A stretch of DNA of 64,000 nucleotides from Bradyrhizobium sp. WBAH42 (GCF_024585265.1 NZ_CP036533.1:6519001-6583000); one strand, 5' to 3'. Shown: positions 9,158 to 18,484, counted from the first letter of the stretch. Made by a program: numbers and translations. Notes: a model not told the origin generated them from the letters alone.

Positions 9158-10111
9158 ATGAGCGACTTCAGGCTGGCCATGGTCTCCGCGGGCTTCGAGC
9201 ACGGCGGCAACGTCACCCACCGTCACTTCGACGGCCACCCCGACCTGCTCGTCTACCCCTTCGAGTCGCAGCTCGGGAACCGCAACTTCAACGACTTCCT
9301 CGCCTCGGTCGAGCGCGTTCAGTACCGCTATCCCGAATTCCCAGAAGGCCTGACCGCGATCGAGCTCTATGAGCAGATGATCGACGAGGAGCTGAAGACG
9401 TTCCTGCGCAAGCGCAACGGCTCCAAGTTCCGCGACGCCGACTGCGTGCTGGACGAGAAGAACCGCGTCGCCGAATTCGTCCGGCTGTGCGGCGAGGCCC
9501 CGATCCCCCGCCGCAAGGTCATCGAGGCCTTCTTCCGTTCGACCTTCACGGCCTGGGAGAACTATTACACCAAGCCGCGCGAGGGCATGGTCCATGTCGG
9601 CTACTCGCCGGCCATCGGCATTGACGCCGACCGCATGGTGCGCGACTTCCCGAACATCCGTATCCTACACATTGTGCGCAATCCGTTCTCGGCCTATCGC
9701 GACACCAAGCGCCGCCCGTTCCCGCAGCCGCTGACCAAGTACCTGATCACCTGGAACATCTATCACTCGACGGTCGAGATGTTCGCCAAGATGTATCCGC
9801 GGAACGTGCGGATCTTCCGCTACGAGGACCTCGTCGAGGACAAGCGCAAGTTCATGACCGAGGCGGCCGGCTTCATCGGCGTGCCCTTTGCCGACAGCAT
9901 GCTCTATCCGAGCTGGAACGGCGTCGAGATCAAGGATTCGATCGCGCCCTGGGGCACCGTGCTCAAGAGCACCAAGGACTACAACAAGGCCGTCATCGAC
10001 GAGCTCTCGGATGACGAGCGCAAGCAGATCGCACAGGGCAGCGCGGCGCTGGCCCGTCATTTCGGCTACGACCAGATCGACTATCTGAGCCCGCTCTATC
10101 GTGCTGGGTAA
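9158..10111 (+). CDS. Sulfotransferase-like protein
   Basis: A 317-residue protein resembling PAPS-dependent sulfotransferases. The clearest feature is IRILHIVRNPFSAYRDTKRR (about residues 168-187), the 3'-phosphate-binding serine/arginine region, followed by RIFRYEDLVEDKRKFM. The usual N-terminal P-loop-like motif is modified: the protein starts LAMVSAGFEHGGNVTHRHF instead of the common G-x-x-R-S-G-T. It overlaps the downstream kinase gene by 11 bases. In this cluster it may sulfate a polysaccharide or lipid headgroup; because of the altered 5'-phosphosulfate loop, activity should be treated as unproven. Confidence 0.7.
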   Translation: MSDFRLAMVSAGFEHGGNVTHRHFDGHPDLLVYPFESQLGNRNFNDFLASVERVQYRYPEFPEGLTAIELYEQMIDEELKTFLRKRNGSKFRDADCVLDEKNRVAEFVRLCGEAPIPRRKVIEAFFRSTFTAWENYYTKPREGMVHVGYSPAIGIDADRMVRDFPNIRILHIVRNPFSAYRDTKRRPFPQPLTKYLITWNIYHSTVEMFAKMYPRNVRIFRYEDLVEDKRKFMTEAAGFIGVPFADSMLYPSWNGVEIKDSIAPWGTVLKSTKDYNKAVIDELSDDERKQIAQGSAALARHFGYDQIDYLSPLYRAG

Positions 10112-10988
10112 GATCGCGTACTTCGAAAGCGACGACCGCCCCGACATCATCGCCGATCGGGCGCGCATCCTGCCCGCGCTGCAGCGGCATCTGCAATCAT
10201 CCAGCCGCGACATCAGCGTGACGCCGGCGCTCGGCGGCACGCTCGGCCTCTGCTTCGATGCGGAGATTTCCGGCGAGAAGCGATTTCTGAAGACCCATCT
10301 TCCGGGCACAGAAGCTCGCGCCAGCCTTGCCAGGGAAGCCGACATCCTCGCCCGGCTCTACGACGGACGGATCTTGCTTGATCGCTTCGAGGCCTTGCCG
10401 GCGGATGGAACCACGCGTCTGTGCGTCCTGATGCCCGCGCTCGTCCCGCCCGCCGGCCCGATGCAGCCCGCGCAGGCGGCTGCGATGGCTGATGCGTGCA
10501 GCCGACACCTCGGCGATTGGCGACCGGACAATCTCCCTTCGTTTGCGCAATATCTGGCGTCGGCCGCTCGCGCGCTGGACATGCTTACGGATCGTGACCT
10601 GCTCGCGCCGGCGACCGCGGCCGAGACGCGCCGGCTCGTCGCGCTGCTGGCAGATCGTCTCGGCGTCCTGCCCGAGGCGCTCTGTCACGGCGATTTCGGG
10701 CCGAAAAACATCATGCTCGATGGCACTGAGCCGCGCCTCATCGACTGGGAAGACGCCTTCCTCGGCATCGCCGGCTACGACTATCTCTACTGGCTGACCT
10801 TCATGGAGAACCGGCCGTTCCTGCAAACGGCCGCGTTCGGTCGGACCGGGCTTTCGCGCGAGATCGAGCGCGCGATCCTCGCGCTCGTCGTTCTGCTCAA
10901 ATCATATCTTGCGGTCTGCTCGGGGGCATATCTGAAGCACGCGGTCGCGCCGCACGCGCGCATCGCCGAGATTTTGGAGCTACGCTGA
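10101..10988 (+). CDS. APH/choline-kinase-type phosphotransferase
   Basis: A 295-residue protein with the protein-kinase-like aminoglycoside phosphotransferase fold. The catalytic loop is CHGDFGPKNIML and the metal-binding segment is LIDWEDAFLG, followed by YDYLYWL. The N-terminal lobe retains KRFLKTHLPG as a possible ATP-lysine region. It starts at GTG 10101 inside the end of the sulfotransferase gene, so the two genes are likely co-translated. Members in surface-polysaccharide loci phosphorylate sugars, choline or similar headgroups rather than antibiotics. The substrate cannot be read from sequence. Confidence 0.75.
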   Translation: MLGKIAYFESDDRPDIIADRARILPALQRHLQSSSRDISVTPALGGTLGLCFDAEISGEKRFLKTHLPGTEARASLAREADILARLYDGRILLDRFEALPADGTTRLCVLMPALVPPAGPMQPAQAAAMADACSRHLGDWRPDNLPSFAQYLASAARALDMLTDRDLLAPATAAETRRLVALLADRLGVLPEALCHGDFGPKNIMLDGTEPRLIDWEDAFLGIAGYDYLYWLTFMENRPFLQTAAFGRTGLSREIERAILALVVLLKSYLAVCSGAYLKHAVAPHARIAEILELR

Positions 10989-12068
10989 TCAGACCGGTTG
11001 CGCGGCGCCGACGACCTGTTCGAGCTGGTCGAGCGAGAATGTGCGCAGGTCCCTGCCCTCGCGCAGCGCCTTGTACCAGTCGACGGTCAGCCGCAGGCCC
11101 TGTGCCAAATCCAGCCGCGGGGTCCAGCCGAGCTCGCTGCGCGCCTTGGTGCAATCCAGCTTGAGATAGGCCGCTTCGTGCGGATGCGGACCGGCATCGG
11201 CCGTCCAGCGCGCGCCCTCACCCCATAGCGCGATCAGACGCTCGACCACCGTTCCGACCGGCACCTCGCTCGCCGCCTCGGGCCCGAAATTCCAGCCGCC
11301 GATGAAGCGTGCGTCACCGGCGAGCCGCTCGACCAGCGTGAGATAGCCGAGCACGGGATCGAGCGCATGCTGCCAGGGCCGCACCGAATTGGGATTGCGG
11401 AGGCGCAGCGCCTGCCCGTCGAGGAACGCCTGCATCGCGTCGGGCACTAGGCGGTCGCGCGCCCAGTCGCCACCGCCGAACACGTTGCCGGCGCGTGCGG
11501 TCGCGACGCGCGCCGCTCCCTCGGCATTGTAGAAGCTGTGGCGATAGGACTGCGTCACGAGCTCGGCGCAGGCCTTGCTGTTGCTGTAGGGATCATCGCC
11601 GCCGAGACGATCGCCCTCGCGGAAGGCCGTGCCGGCGCCGTTGTTCTCGTAACACTTGTCGCTAGTGACATTCAGGATCACCCGCACTGTGCGGAGTTGC
11701 CGTGCCGCCTCCAGCACGTGAACCGTGCCCATCACGTTGGTCGCAAAGGTCTCGACCGGCTCTTCATAAGAGGGCCGCACCAGGGCCTGCGCGGCCATGT
11801 GGATGACGATGTCGGGCGCAGCCTCCGCCATCGCGGCGCGCAAGGTGGCGAGATCGCGGATGTCGGCGATGCGGTGCCTGATGTCGTCAGCGACGCGGGC
11901 GGTGACGAACAGCGAGGATGCGTGCGTCGGCGCCAGCGCATAGCCGTAGACCTCGGCGCCGAGGCGGCGCAGCAGCAGCGAGGCCCATGCACCCTTGAAT
12001 CCGGTGTGGCCGGTCAGAAAGACCTTCTTGCCGCGCCAGAACGCCGGATCCGTCACCAGACCCTCCAT
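10989..12068 (-). CDS. rfbG: CDP-glucose 4,6-dehydratase
   Basis: A 359-residue extended SDR. The NAD-binding motif VFLTGHTGFKGAWAS lies close to the N-terminus, the catalytic pair is DPYSNSKACAELV, and TSDKCYEN precedes it, all characteristic of RfbG/DdhB. The enzyme converts CDP-glucose to CDP-4-keto-6-deoxyglucose, the entry to CDP-linked 3,6-dideoxy and branched sugars. I took the ATG at 12068, giving MEGLVTDPAFW; a GTG at 12089 would add seven residues. The start lies inside the end of rfbF, consistent with coupling of the two enzymes. Confidence 0.9.
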   Translation of the reverse strand: MEGLVTDPAFWRGKKVFLTGHTGFKGAWASLLLRRLGAEVYGYALAPTHASSLFVTARVADDIRHRIADIRDLATLRAAMAEAAPDIVIHMAAQALVRPSYEEPVETFATNVMGTVHVLEAARQLRTVRVILNVTSDKCYENNGAGTAFREGDRLGGDDPYSNSKACAELVTQSYRHSFYNAEGAARVATARAGNVFGGGDWARDRLVPDAMQAFLDGQALRLRNPNSVRPWQHALDPVLGYLTLVERLAGDARFIGGWNFGPEAASEVPVGTVVERLIALWGEGARWTADAGPHPHEAAYLKLDCTKARSELGWTPRLDLAQGLRLTVDWYKALREGRDLRTFSLDQLEQVVGAAQPV

Positions 12069-12823
12069 TTGGCGCGCTTGCTCGCCCACTCGTTCTCGAG
12101 GAAGTTGCGATCGCGCAGCGAATCCATCGGATGCCAGAAGCCCGGATGCACAAAGGCGCGCAGATCGTCGCCGCGGGCGAGCTGCTCCATCGGCTCGCGC
12201 TCCCAGATCGTCTTATCGCCTGCGATGAGATCGCCGACCGACGGTGACAACAGGAAAAAGCCGCCGTTGATCCAGCCGCCGTCGTCGTTCGGCTTCTCCT
12301 CGAAATTGACCACTCGGTCGCCCTCGATTGCGACCGCGCCGAAGCGCTTGGCCGGCCGCACCACCGAGACGGTTGCCCGGCGCCCATGCGCCTTGTGGAA
12401 CGCGATCTCGGCAGCGAGATCGATGTCGGCGACGCCGTCGCCATAGGTCAGCGCAAAGAACGGTTCGTCGGCGACATAAGGCAGCACCCGCTTCAATCGA
12501 CCGCCGGTCTGCGTCTCCTCACCGGTGTCGACCAGCGTGACCCGCCAGGGCTCGGCGGTCTCGCGATGCACTTCCATCCGGTTCTCGGCGAGATGGAAGG
12601 TCACGTCGGACATGTGCAGGAAGTAGTTCGCGAAGTACTCCTTTATCATGTAGCCCTTGTAGCCAAGGCAGATCACGAAGTCGTTGAAGCCGTAATGGCT
12701 GTAGGTCTTCATGATGTGCCAGAGGATGGGCCGTCCGCCGATCTCGACCATCGGCTTCGGCCGCGTGCTGGTCTCCTCGGCGATGCGAGTGCCGAGGCCT
12801 CCCGCGAGAATGACGACTTTCAT
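12053..12823 (-). CDS. rfbF: Glucose-1-phosphate cytidylyltransferase
   Basis: A 256-residue nucleotidyltransferase. It begins MKVVILAGGLGTRIAEET with the pyrophosphorylase signature, then RPKPMVEIGGRPILWHIM, and ends FLENEWASKRAKWRVW as in the RfbF/DdhA family. The enzyme makes CDP-glucose from CTP and glucose-1-phosphate. It overlaps rfbG by 16 bases, giving a two-gene operon for CDP-4-keto-6-deoxyglucose. No CDP-sugar 3-dehydrase (RfbH) is present in the window, so the 3-deoxygenation step is either absent or encoded elsewhere; the nearby split transketolase is a candidate next enzyme. Confidence 0.92.
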   Translation of the reverse strand: MKVVILAGGLGTRIAEETSTRPKPMVEIGGRPILWHIMKTYSHYGFNDFVICLGYKGYMIKEYFANYFLHMSDVTFHLAENRMEVHRETAEPWRVTLVDTGEETQTGGRLKRVLPYVADEPFFALTYGDGVADIDLAAEIAFHKAHGRRATVSVVRPAKRFGAVAIEGDRVVNFEEKPNDDGGWINGGFFLLSPSVGDLIAGDKTIWEREPMEQLARGDDLRAFVHPGFWHPMDSLRDRNFLENEWASKRAKWRVW

Positions 12824-13036
12824 GGAAACCCTGCCGAGATCGGGAAATTACGTCCAATTGAGCACTGGTTACTTCAGGCATTTTAGGCCGTCAATTGGGG
12901 CGCGAGCGAGCGCCAGGCCCCACCGGCTGCCTCCCAGCGAACGCACGTCCGTGGCGGCGATGTCGACATCTGGCGGCCAACACCGCTATGGTCCGACTCG
13001 ACGACCAACCTTGATCGCCAGCTACAGACCCAGTTC

Positions 13037-14602
13037 ATGCAAAAGCAGCCCACTCGCGCGCTCACCATCCTTTTTGCGACCGTCCTTGCCGGTCTGTTCA
13101 TCTTGCAATTCGGAACCTTCATCGACCGCGCCAGCCCAGCGCTGATCGACGATCACGATATCCTCCGTCCGCTGGGTGAGAACCCGACCGCCACGCTGCA
13201 CGAGGTCTGGACCGACCTGAAAAACACCGACGAATACCAGGAACTGGCGAACACCGGAAAGGCGACGAGATTTCGCCCTGCCTTCTACCCTCTGAAGTCG
13301 ATCCAGACCTATCTGTGGGGAAGCAACATTCGGCTGTGGTACATTGCCAATTTTCTGCTGTACCTCGGCACCACGACACTGCTCTTTTCTCTCGTTCTTC
13401 GGACTTTCGGCATTCCAAGCGCACTGGTCTTCGCCGTACTCTATCTGGGCCACAAATCGTGGGCCGATATCTTTCCCCGGCTTGGTCCGGTGGAAATTGA
13501 ATGCATCCTGGTCGGAACGGTTCTGATCTGGCTGCTCTGGTGGTGGATCGAAACCGGAAGGGCCTCCGCGCTTTGGCTCGCGATACCGACGGCCCTGCTG
13601 TTCGGGGCAACGAAAGAAGCCGATTCACCCTTGTTGATTGCGGTCGGTGGCTTGCTGCTGGTTTGCGGCTACCTGAGCGGCACCAGGCGAATGATATCCG
13701 CCGGCGTCGTCCTGATCGTCACAGGCGCGATCGTGTTCGCGATTATGTTGCGTATCACTGCGACGGCAGGGACCGGACTGGTGGCGCCGTGGGGTCCATT
13801 GTGGTCCTACCGGCATCATCACAGCAGGGATGAGCTCGCCTGGCTCGCCCTTCTCCCGATCCCCATTCTGGCGGCCGCTGCGATCGCTCGTCGCTATGGC
13901 TGGCTCAAGATGAGCTGGGGCGAACTTGCCGCGCTCATGCTCGCGGCGGCTTCGGTCGAAATCCTCAGATTGACGCTCTACTACATCAGCTTCTCGATGA
14001 CATATGGCGGGGTGAACGACGCCATCGGCATGCGATACGGGTATCCACTGGCTTTGATGCAAGCCATGGTCGCAGCGTTGGTGTTCGGCCGGCTTGCGAA
14101 GGACGACGATCGCATCGTCGCCTCACTCTCGGGAGCCGCAGCGATCGCCTGTTTTTTTGCGGTGCTTGTTCTCAACCGAGGCTTCTTCTCGCCTTACACG
14201 TTCAAGACGCGGGACTGGTGGCTCCAGTTTAACACGGATGCGAACACGACCGTGAGCGAAGCGGCGAGGCTGATTTATGAAGCGCGCAAGGAGAACAAGG
14301 ATCCGGTGCTGATTGCGACGGGTCCTGCCATTGAATGGGAGCCGAAGCTTTCTCTCATCCTGTTCTTGAAGCGAAAAATGCCGGACATGGTCGTGTACTT
14401 CGACCCGAACGAGCCATCCTCGAATGCGCCATATTACAGCAAGACGTCGATCAAGCTCGGCGGGACCCCGCTGCCGCCCGAGATGCGGACAGCGCTGGCC
14501 GCACGAGGGTGCATCCTCGTTCACGTCGACGAGCGCGAATCTACAAACCGGGATTGCAAGGTGCTGAACATCACGACCATCAACGGGCGCCCTGCGCCCT
14601 GA
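13037..14602 (+). CDS. Polytopic inner-membrane protein of unknown function
   Basis: A 521-residue protein with about ten hydrophobic segments. The first is ALTILFATVLAGLFILQFG, followed by a non-membrane loop (about residues 30-95) rich in charged residues, then a block of helices from about 100 to 370. A hydrophilic C-terminal domain of about 140 residues ends in a cysteine-containing ESTNRDCKVL. The layout (first helix, large acidic first loop DDHDILRP, many helices, C-terminal soluble domain) resembles GT-C-type membrane glycosyltransferases, but I see no decisive motif. It lies in the polysaccharide cluster directly upstream of an O-acyltransferase gene. Confidence 0.6.
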   Translation: MQKQPTRALTILFATVLAGLFILQFGTFIDRASPALIDDHDILRPLGENPTATLHEVWTDLKNTDEYQELANTGKATRFRPAFYPLKSIQTYLWGSNIRLWYIANFLLYLGTTTLLFSLVLRTFGIPSALVFAVLYLGHKSWADIFPRLGPVEIECILVGTVLIWLLWWWIETGRASALWLAIPTALLFGATKEADSPLLIAVGGLLLVCGYLSGTRRMISAGVVLIVTGAIVFAIMLRITATAGTGLVAPWGPLWSYRHHHSRDELAWLALLPIPILAAAAIARRYGWLKMSWGELAALMLAAASVEILRLTLYYISFSMTYGGVNDAIGMRYGYPLALMQAMVAALVFGRLAKDDDRIVASLSGAAAIACFFAVLVLNRGFFSPYTFKTRDWWLQFNTDANTTVSEAARLIYEARKENKDPVLIATGPAIEWEPKLSLILFLKRKMPDMVVYFDPNEPSSNAPYYSKTSIKLGGTPLPPEMRTALAARGCILVHVDERESTNRDCKVLNITTINGRPAP

Positions 14603-14658
14603 ACCAGCCGTTCGTGACGGCAGTTGTCGGGGCCCTGCTCCTGGGAATATATGTCGTG

Positions 14659-15783
14659 ATGGAAAAAATCCGGGAACTCGACGGGCTGAGGGCCATTGCT
14701 GCTCTGCTTGTTATCGCGTGGCACTACATAGGAGCCGCCGATGGGCCAAACTTTTGGCTCTGGAACGTCCTCTATATAGGTCATTTCGGCGTCGACCTTT
14801 TCTTTGTGCTCTCCGGATTTCTCATCACGACGATCTTGCTTGAAAACCGCGATGCGCCGTCTTTCTTTTCATCGTTCTACGGGAGACGCGCCTTTCGCAT
14901 TTGGCCGATTTACTATCTGATGGTCGCTATCTGCTTCTTCGGATGGCTCAGTGGTACAAATCCTGTGCTCTTCAACGGTGATGTCCCGGGATGGACATAC
15001 CTCTTCGGCATCCAGAATTTCTGGATGGCCAAACTTCAGACCACCGGCGTCTATTGGCTCGGGGGCACCTGGTCGCTCGCAATCGAAGAGCAATTCTATC
15101 TGGTATTTCCTCTCGTGGTGCGGTTGGTCCCGCCCGACATCCTTCCCCGGGTGCTCATCGCCGTCATCCTCGTCTGCCCGATCGGTCGACTGATCGACAG
15201 CTTTACACCCGACACCTATGGCTATTACGTATTGCCGCAATTCAGGGCAGACGTCATCGCGATCGGGGCACTCATCGCCTGCTATCGGCTGAGCCGAGCA
15301 CGAAGCGTCGCTGTGACACGGCAGGTCAAGCGCGTTCTGCTGGGAGCGTCCTGTTTCGTCCCCGTGATCATGATCTCGGGGAGCGCGACGTTCCATGCGG
15401 CGGCCTGGCAGCATACGCTGGCCGCGATCTTCTTCGGCGCGGTCGTCTTCATGGTCCTCGAAAATCAGGGGGCATCCTACCTGGCCCCACTTCGTAGCGA
15501 GACCGGCGCGCGCTTTGCACGCTGGTCCTACACGTCGTACATGATTCATCACTGGGTCGCGTATCTGGTTTTCTCACAACTTGGCGTGACGAGAACCGTG
15601 ACGACTCTGTCAGGAATCGCAGCGACCGGACTGGCGTTCGTGACAACCTTCACGCTCTGCGCAATCAGCTACAGCTTCTTGGAAAAGCCGCTGAACCAGT
15701 ATGCACATCGAAAATTCACGTTCGGACGCGAGCAAAAATTCGCAGTCCAACCCGCGAGAGAAGCCTCGACGCTCAACTTATGA
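14659..15783 (+). CDS. Acyltransferase family 3 (OafA/YrhL-like) membrane protein
   Basis: A 374-residue polytopic protein that starts MEKIRELDGLRAIAALLVIAWHY, which carries the diagnostic R-x10-H signature of acyltransferase-3 proteins. It then has FGVDLFFVLSGFLI, the SFYGRRAFRIWPIYY arginine pair, and GGTWSLAIEEQFYLVFPLVV. These inner-membrane enzymes transfer acetyl or other acyl groups to exported polysaccharides. I chose ATG 14659 because the protein then begins with the family's normal N-terminus; the frame stays open further upstream. The 3' end overlaps the convergent protease gene by 11 bases. Confidence 0.85.
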   Translation: MEKIRELDGLRAIAALLVIAWHYIGAADGPNFWLWNVLYIGHFGVDLFFVLSGFLITTILLENRDAPSFFSSFYGRRAFRIWPIYYLMVAICFFGWLSGTNPVLFNGDVPGWTYLFGIQNFWMAKLQTTGVYWLGGTWSLAIEEQFYLVFPLVVRLVPPDILPRVLIAVILVCPIGRLIDSFTPDTYGYYVLPQFRADVIAIGALIACYRLSRARSVAVTRQVKRVLLGASCFVPVIMISGSATFHAAAWQHTLAAIFFGAVVFMVLENQGASYLAPLRSETGARFARWSYTSYMIHHWVAYLVFSQLGVTRTVTTLSGIAATGLAFVTTFTLCAISYSFLEKPLNQYAHRKFTFGREQKFAVQPAREASTLNL

Positions 15784-18484
15784 TGAAATGGTCCAGCGTG
15801 GACGCAGCATGAACGCCTATCGTCCCGTCGCCATTCAGATCCTGATGAAAGACAGTCTCAGCCTGCTGCAACGTTGCACTGGTGCCGGCAATCGCTCCCG
15901 TGTTGCTGGCAAAGTTGCCGTTGTTGTCGGTGGTCCAGATAGTGAATTGGTCGGTGCCCGGAATCCGCCAGGCCACCTCATAGCCGGATGATACCTGCTC
16001 GGCGGCGATCGGAGCCCAGGCGCCGAACTGCCCTGCCACCGCCGGCGATCCAGCGTATTTCAACTCGGGCCCCGTTCCACCCGCAACCGGGTTCAGGTAA
16101 AAGTTGGAGCTGTTGCTCTCGACCAGGCTGGTCGAACCGACCGCCTCAATCGTTAACGACGGAATGCCCGTCGTCCCGTCGCCATTGAGATCCTGATGAA
16201 GAATGATCTCGGCCTGCTCAAGCGTCGTGCTCGAACCAGCGATGGCTCCGGTATTGCTCGTAAAGTTTCCGTTGCTATCGGTGGTCCAGACGGTGAATTG
16301 GTTCGTGCCGGGGATTTGCCAGGCAACCTCGAAGCCGGATGAAGTCTGCTCCGCGGCGATCGGCGTCCAGGCCCCGAACTGTCCCGCCACCACTGGCGAT
16401 CCGGCGTATTTCAGCTCCACACCAGAGCCGCCGCCAATGGGGTTCATGTAAAAGTTGTTGCTGTTCTGAACCAGGCTGGTCGAACCGGCGACCTCAATCG
16501 TCTGGACCGGGATGCCTATCCTTTCGTCGCCGTTCAGATCCTGTTGAAGAACGGTCTCGGCTTGCTGCAGTGTCGTGCTGGAGCCGGCGACGGCTCCGGT
16601 ATTACTTGTAAAGTTGCCGTTGCTGTCGGTCGTCCAGACGGTGAATTGGTCCGTGCCGGGGATCTGCCAGGCAACCTCGTAGCCGGACGCGATATGTTCG
16701 GCGCCGATAGGCGTCCAGGCTCCGAACTGCCCCACCACCACGGGCGATCCGGCGTATTTCAGCTCCACACCAGAGCCGCCGCCAACGGGGTTCATGAAAA
16801 AATTGCCACCCGTCTGGATCAGGCTCGTGCTGCTAGCCGACTCGATCGTCGTCGGCGCGACCGGGACGCCGATCGTTCCATCTCCGTTCAGATCCTGATG
16901 GAAGGTGCTCTCCGCTTGCTTGAGCGCGGTGCTGCCGCCCGAAAGCACATCGGTGCAGCTCAGATAATTACCATTGCTGTCGGTGTGCCAGATGATGAAC
17001 TGACTGGTACCGGGCACTTGCCACGCAATGTCATATCCGCTTGCGCTCTGCTCCGCGCCAATCGGCGTCCAGACATTGAACTGACCGGCTGTCACCAGTG
17101 AACCGCTGAATTTCAGGTCTACGTGCGCACCGCCGCCAACCGGGGCCATGTAGAAGTTGCTGCCACTCTGAAAAAGCCTTGTGGCGCCGATCGCCTCGAT
17201 CGAGACGGGTGGGTTGGCGAGAGAGCTGCTCGAGACGGCACCATCGGCAAACTGGAAATACTCGACGTTCGTGACGGTGTCGGTGGCGTCAGGTGAACCG
17301 GATCGCAGATCGGCGATGGTGAAGGTTTGCGTCGCCGAATTGTACGTAACGGCATAGTTGGCCCGGTTACCCGAATACACCGCGGTATCGGTGCCCGCCC
17401 CCCCGATGATGGTGTCGTTGTCCGCACCGCCGATGATCTTGTCGTTGCCGCCGGCGCCGTTCAACGTGTTGGCGATGGCGTTGCCGACGATTGTGTCGTT
17501 GCCGGATCCGCCGGTGGCGTTGTCGATGTAGGAGCGCGCGTCGTTGTTGTAGAGGTAGGCGTTGTAGACGTTGCCCGAGGCGTAGTGGCCGTTGCCGAGA
17601 TAGGCCAGCTGCACGGAGGAGAACACCGAGGAGGCGCCGGGATTGAGATTGATGCTCAGGTTCGTCGTGTAGTTCGACAGGTCGTAGGTATCGATGCCGC
17701 CGCCGTCCCAAACCGTCTCGTAGATGCGGTTGGCCGAGCCGCCGGCGCCGCCGCCGGGTGCGAGCTGGCCGACGCCGTTGATGAACTCCTGCCCCGTGGT
17801 CGGATTCCAGGTGTAGACGGTGTTGCTGCTCTGGGTCGTGTAGTCCGCACCGTACATGGTCTGGAGCGCGAGGATATCGTTGGCCATGTAGGTCTGCGAA
17901 TATCCGTACGCTTCGTTGGTGTAGCCGCCTGTCGTCGAGGCGCCGACATAGCTGCGATAGCTCATGACGGTGTATTCGCTGTCGTCGTGCGCGCTCGGCA
18001 CCGCGACGTTGGCGGGGCCGCCGGCCTCCTGGCTGTGCTTGAGGCCGAAGGCGTGGCCGAGCTCGTGCAGCGCGGTGGTGAAGTAGTAATTACCGAGCTT
18101 GGCCAGCGAGAAATTGTATTGCGTGCCGAACCAGACGTCGCCGCCGGACGAATAATTGCCCGGGTAGTAGGCGTAGGCGGTCGGATTGGCGGCCGGCGAC
18201 TGCGCAACCATGATGTCGGCGCCGTTCGTGCCCGCATATTGGATGTCGGCGTTGGTATAGCCGAGGATCAATCCGATCGCGTAGTTGATCGCGGTCTGGA
18301 TCTGCGTGGGTGCCGAGGCAAAACCCGACGTAGTCGGCTCGCTGCCGCCGCCGTAATAGGGATTGGAATAGTCGCTCGGCGCGTCAGGAAAGCTGTAGGT
18401 GATCGTGCCCGACCATTTGACGCCCGACAACAGGCCGTCAATCTCGGCGTTGTTGGTGGCACTAACATTTACAGCGGTAGCCAA
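15773..18484 (-). CDS. Serralysin-type (M10) metalloprotease with four C-terminal repeats
   Basis: A 903-residue protein. An N-terminal metzincin domain carries HELGHAFGLKH (residues 140-150) and the Met-turn YTVMSY. RTX-like glycine/aspartate nonapeptides follow (GGSGNDTIVGN, GGADNDTIIGG). Four copies of a 115-residue, tryptophan-containing unit end the protein, each closing with a calcium-loop sequence such as DLNGDGTIG. There is no N-terminal signal peptide, consistent with type I secretion of RTX proteins. I place the start at TTG 18484, where GGAG lies 6 bases upstream; a GTG at 18527-18529 would add 15 arginine-rich residues. Expected to be secreted and calcium-activated. Confidence 0.85.
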   Translation of the reverse strand: MATAVNVSATNNAEIDGLLSGVKWSGTITYSFPDAPSDYSNPYYGGGSEPTTSGFASAPTQIQTAINYAIGLILGYTNADIQYAGTNGADIMVAQSPAANPTAYAYYPGNYSSGGDVWFGTQYNFSLAKLGNYYFTTALHELGHAFGLKHSQEAGGPANVAVPSAHDDSEYTVMSYRSYVGASTTGGYTNEAYGYSQTYMANDILALQTMYGADYTTQSSNTVYTWNPTTGQEFINGVGQLAPGGGAGGSANRIYETVWDGGGIDTYDLSNYTTNLSINLNPGASSVFSSVQLAYLGNGHYASGNVYNAYLYNNDARSYIDNATGGSGNDTIVGNAIANTLNGAGGNDKIIGGADNDTIIGGAGTDTAVYSGNRANYAVTYNSATQTFTIADLRSGSPDATDTVTNVEYFQFADGAVSSSSLANPPVSIEAIGATRLFQSGSNFYMAPVGGGAHVDLKFSGSLVTAGQFNVWTPIGAEQSASGYDIAWQVPGTSQFIIWHTDSNGNYLSCTDVLSGGSTALKQAESTFHQDLNGDGTIGVPVAPTTIESASSTSLIQTGGNFFMNPVGGGSGVELKYAGSPVVVGQFGAWTPIGAEHIASGYEVAWQIPGTDQFTVWTTDSNGNFTSNTGAVAGSSTTLQQAETVLQQDLNGDERIGIPVQTIEVAGSTSLVQNSNNFYMNPIGGGSGVELKYAGSPVVAGQFGAWTPIAAEQTSSGFEVAWQIPGTNQFTVWTTDSNGNFTSNTGAIAGSSTTLEQAEIILHQDLNGDGTTGIPSLTIEAVGSTSLVESNSSNFYLNPVAGGTGPELKYAGSPAVAGQFGAWAPIAAEQVSSGYEVAWRIPGTDQFTIWTTDNNGNFASNTGAIAGTSATLQQAETVFHQDLNGDGTIGVHAASTLDHFIIS
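15820..17200 (-). repeat. Four tandem ~350-bp in-gene repeats
   Basis: Inside the metalloprotease gene, equivalent points (the codons for the DLNGDG loop) fall near 15831, 16182, 16530 and 16884, giving periods of 351, 348 and 354 bases. The two middle repeats are nearly identical in protein, whereas the one nearest the protease domain is the most diverged. Such similar direct repeats can recombine, so copy number may vary between strains. Confidence 0.85.

Noticed and set aside
15820..17200. Regular repeats that could be read as a CRISPR-like array
   Set aside because: The period is about 350 bases and the repeats are coding and in frame. They are protein domain repeats.
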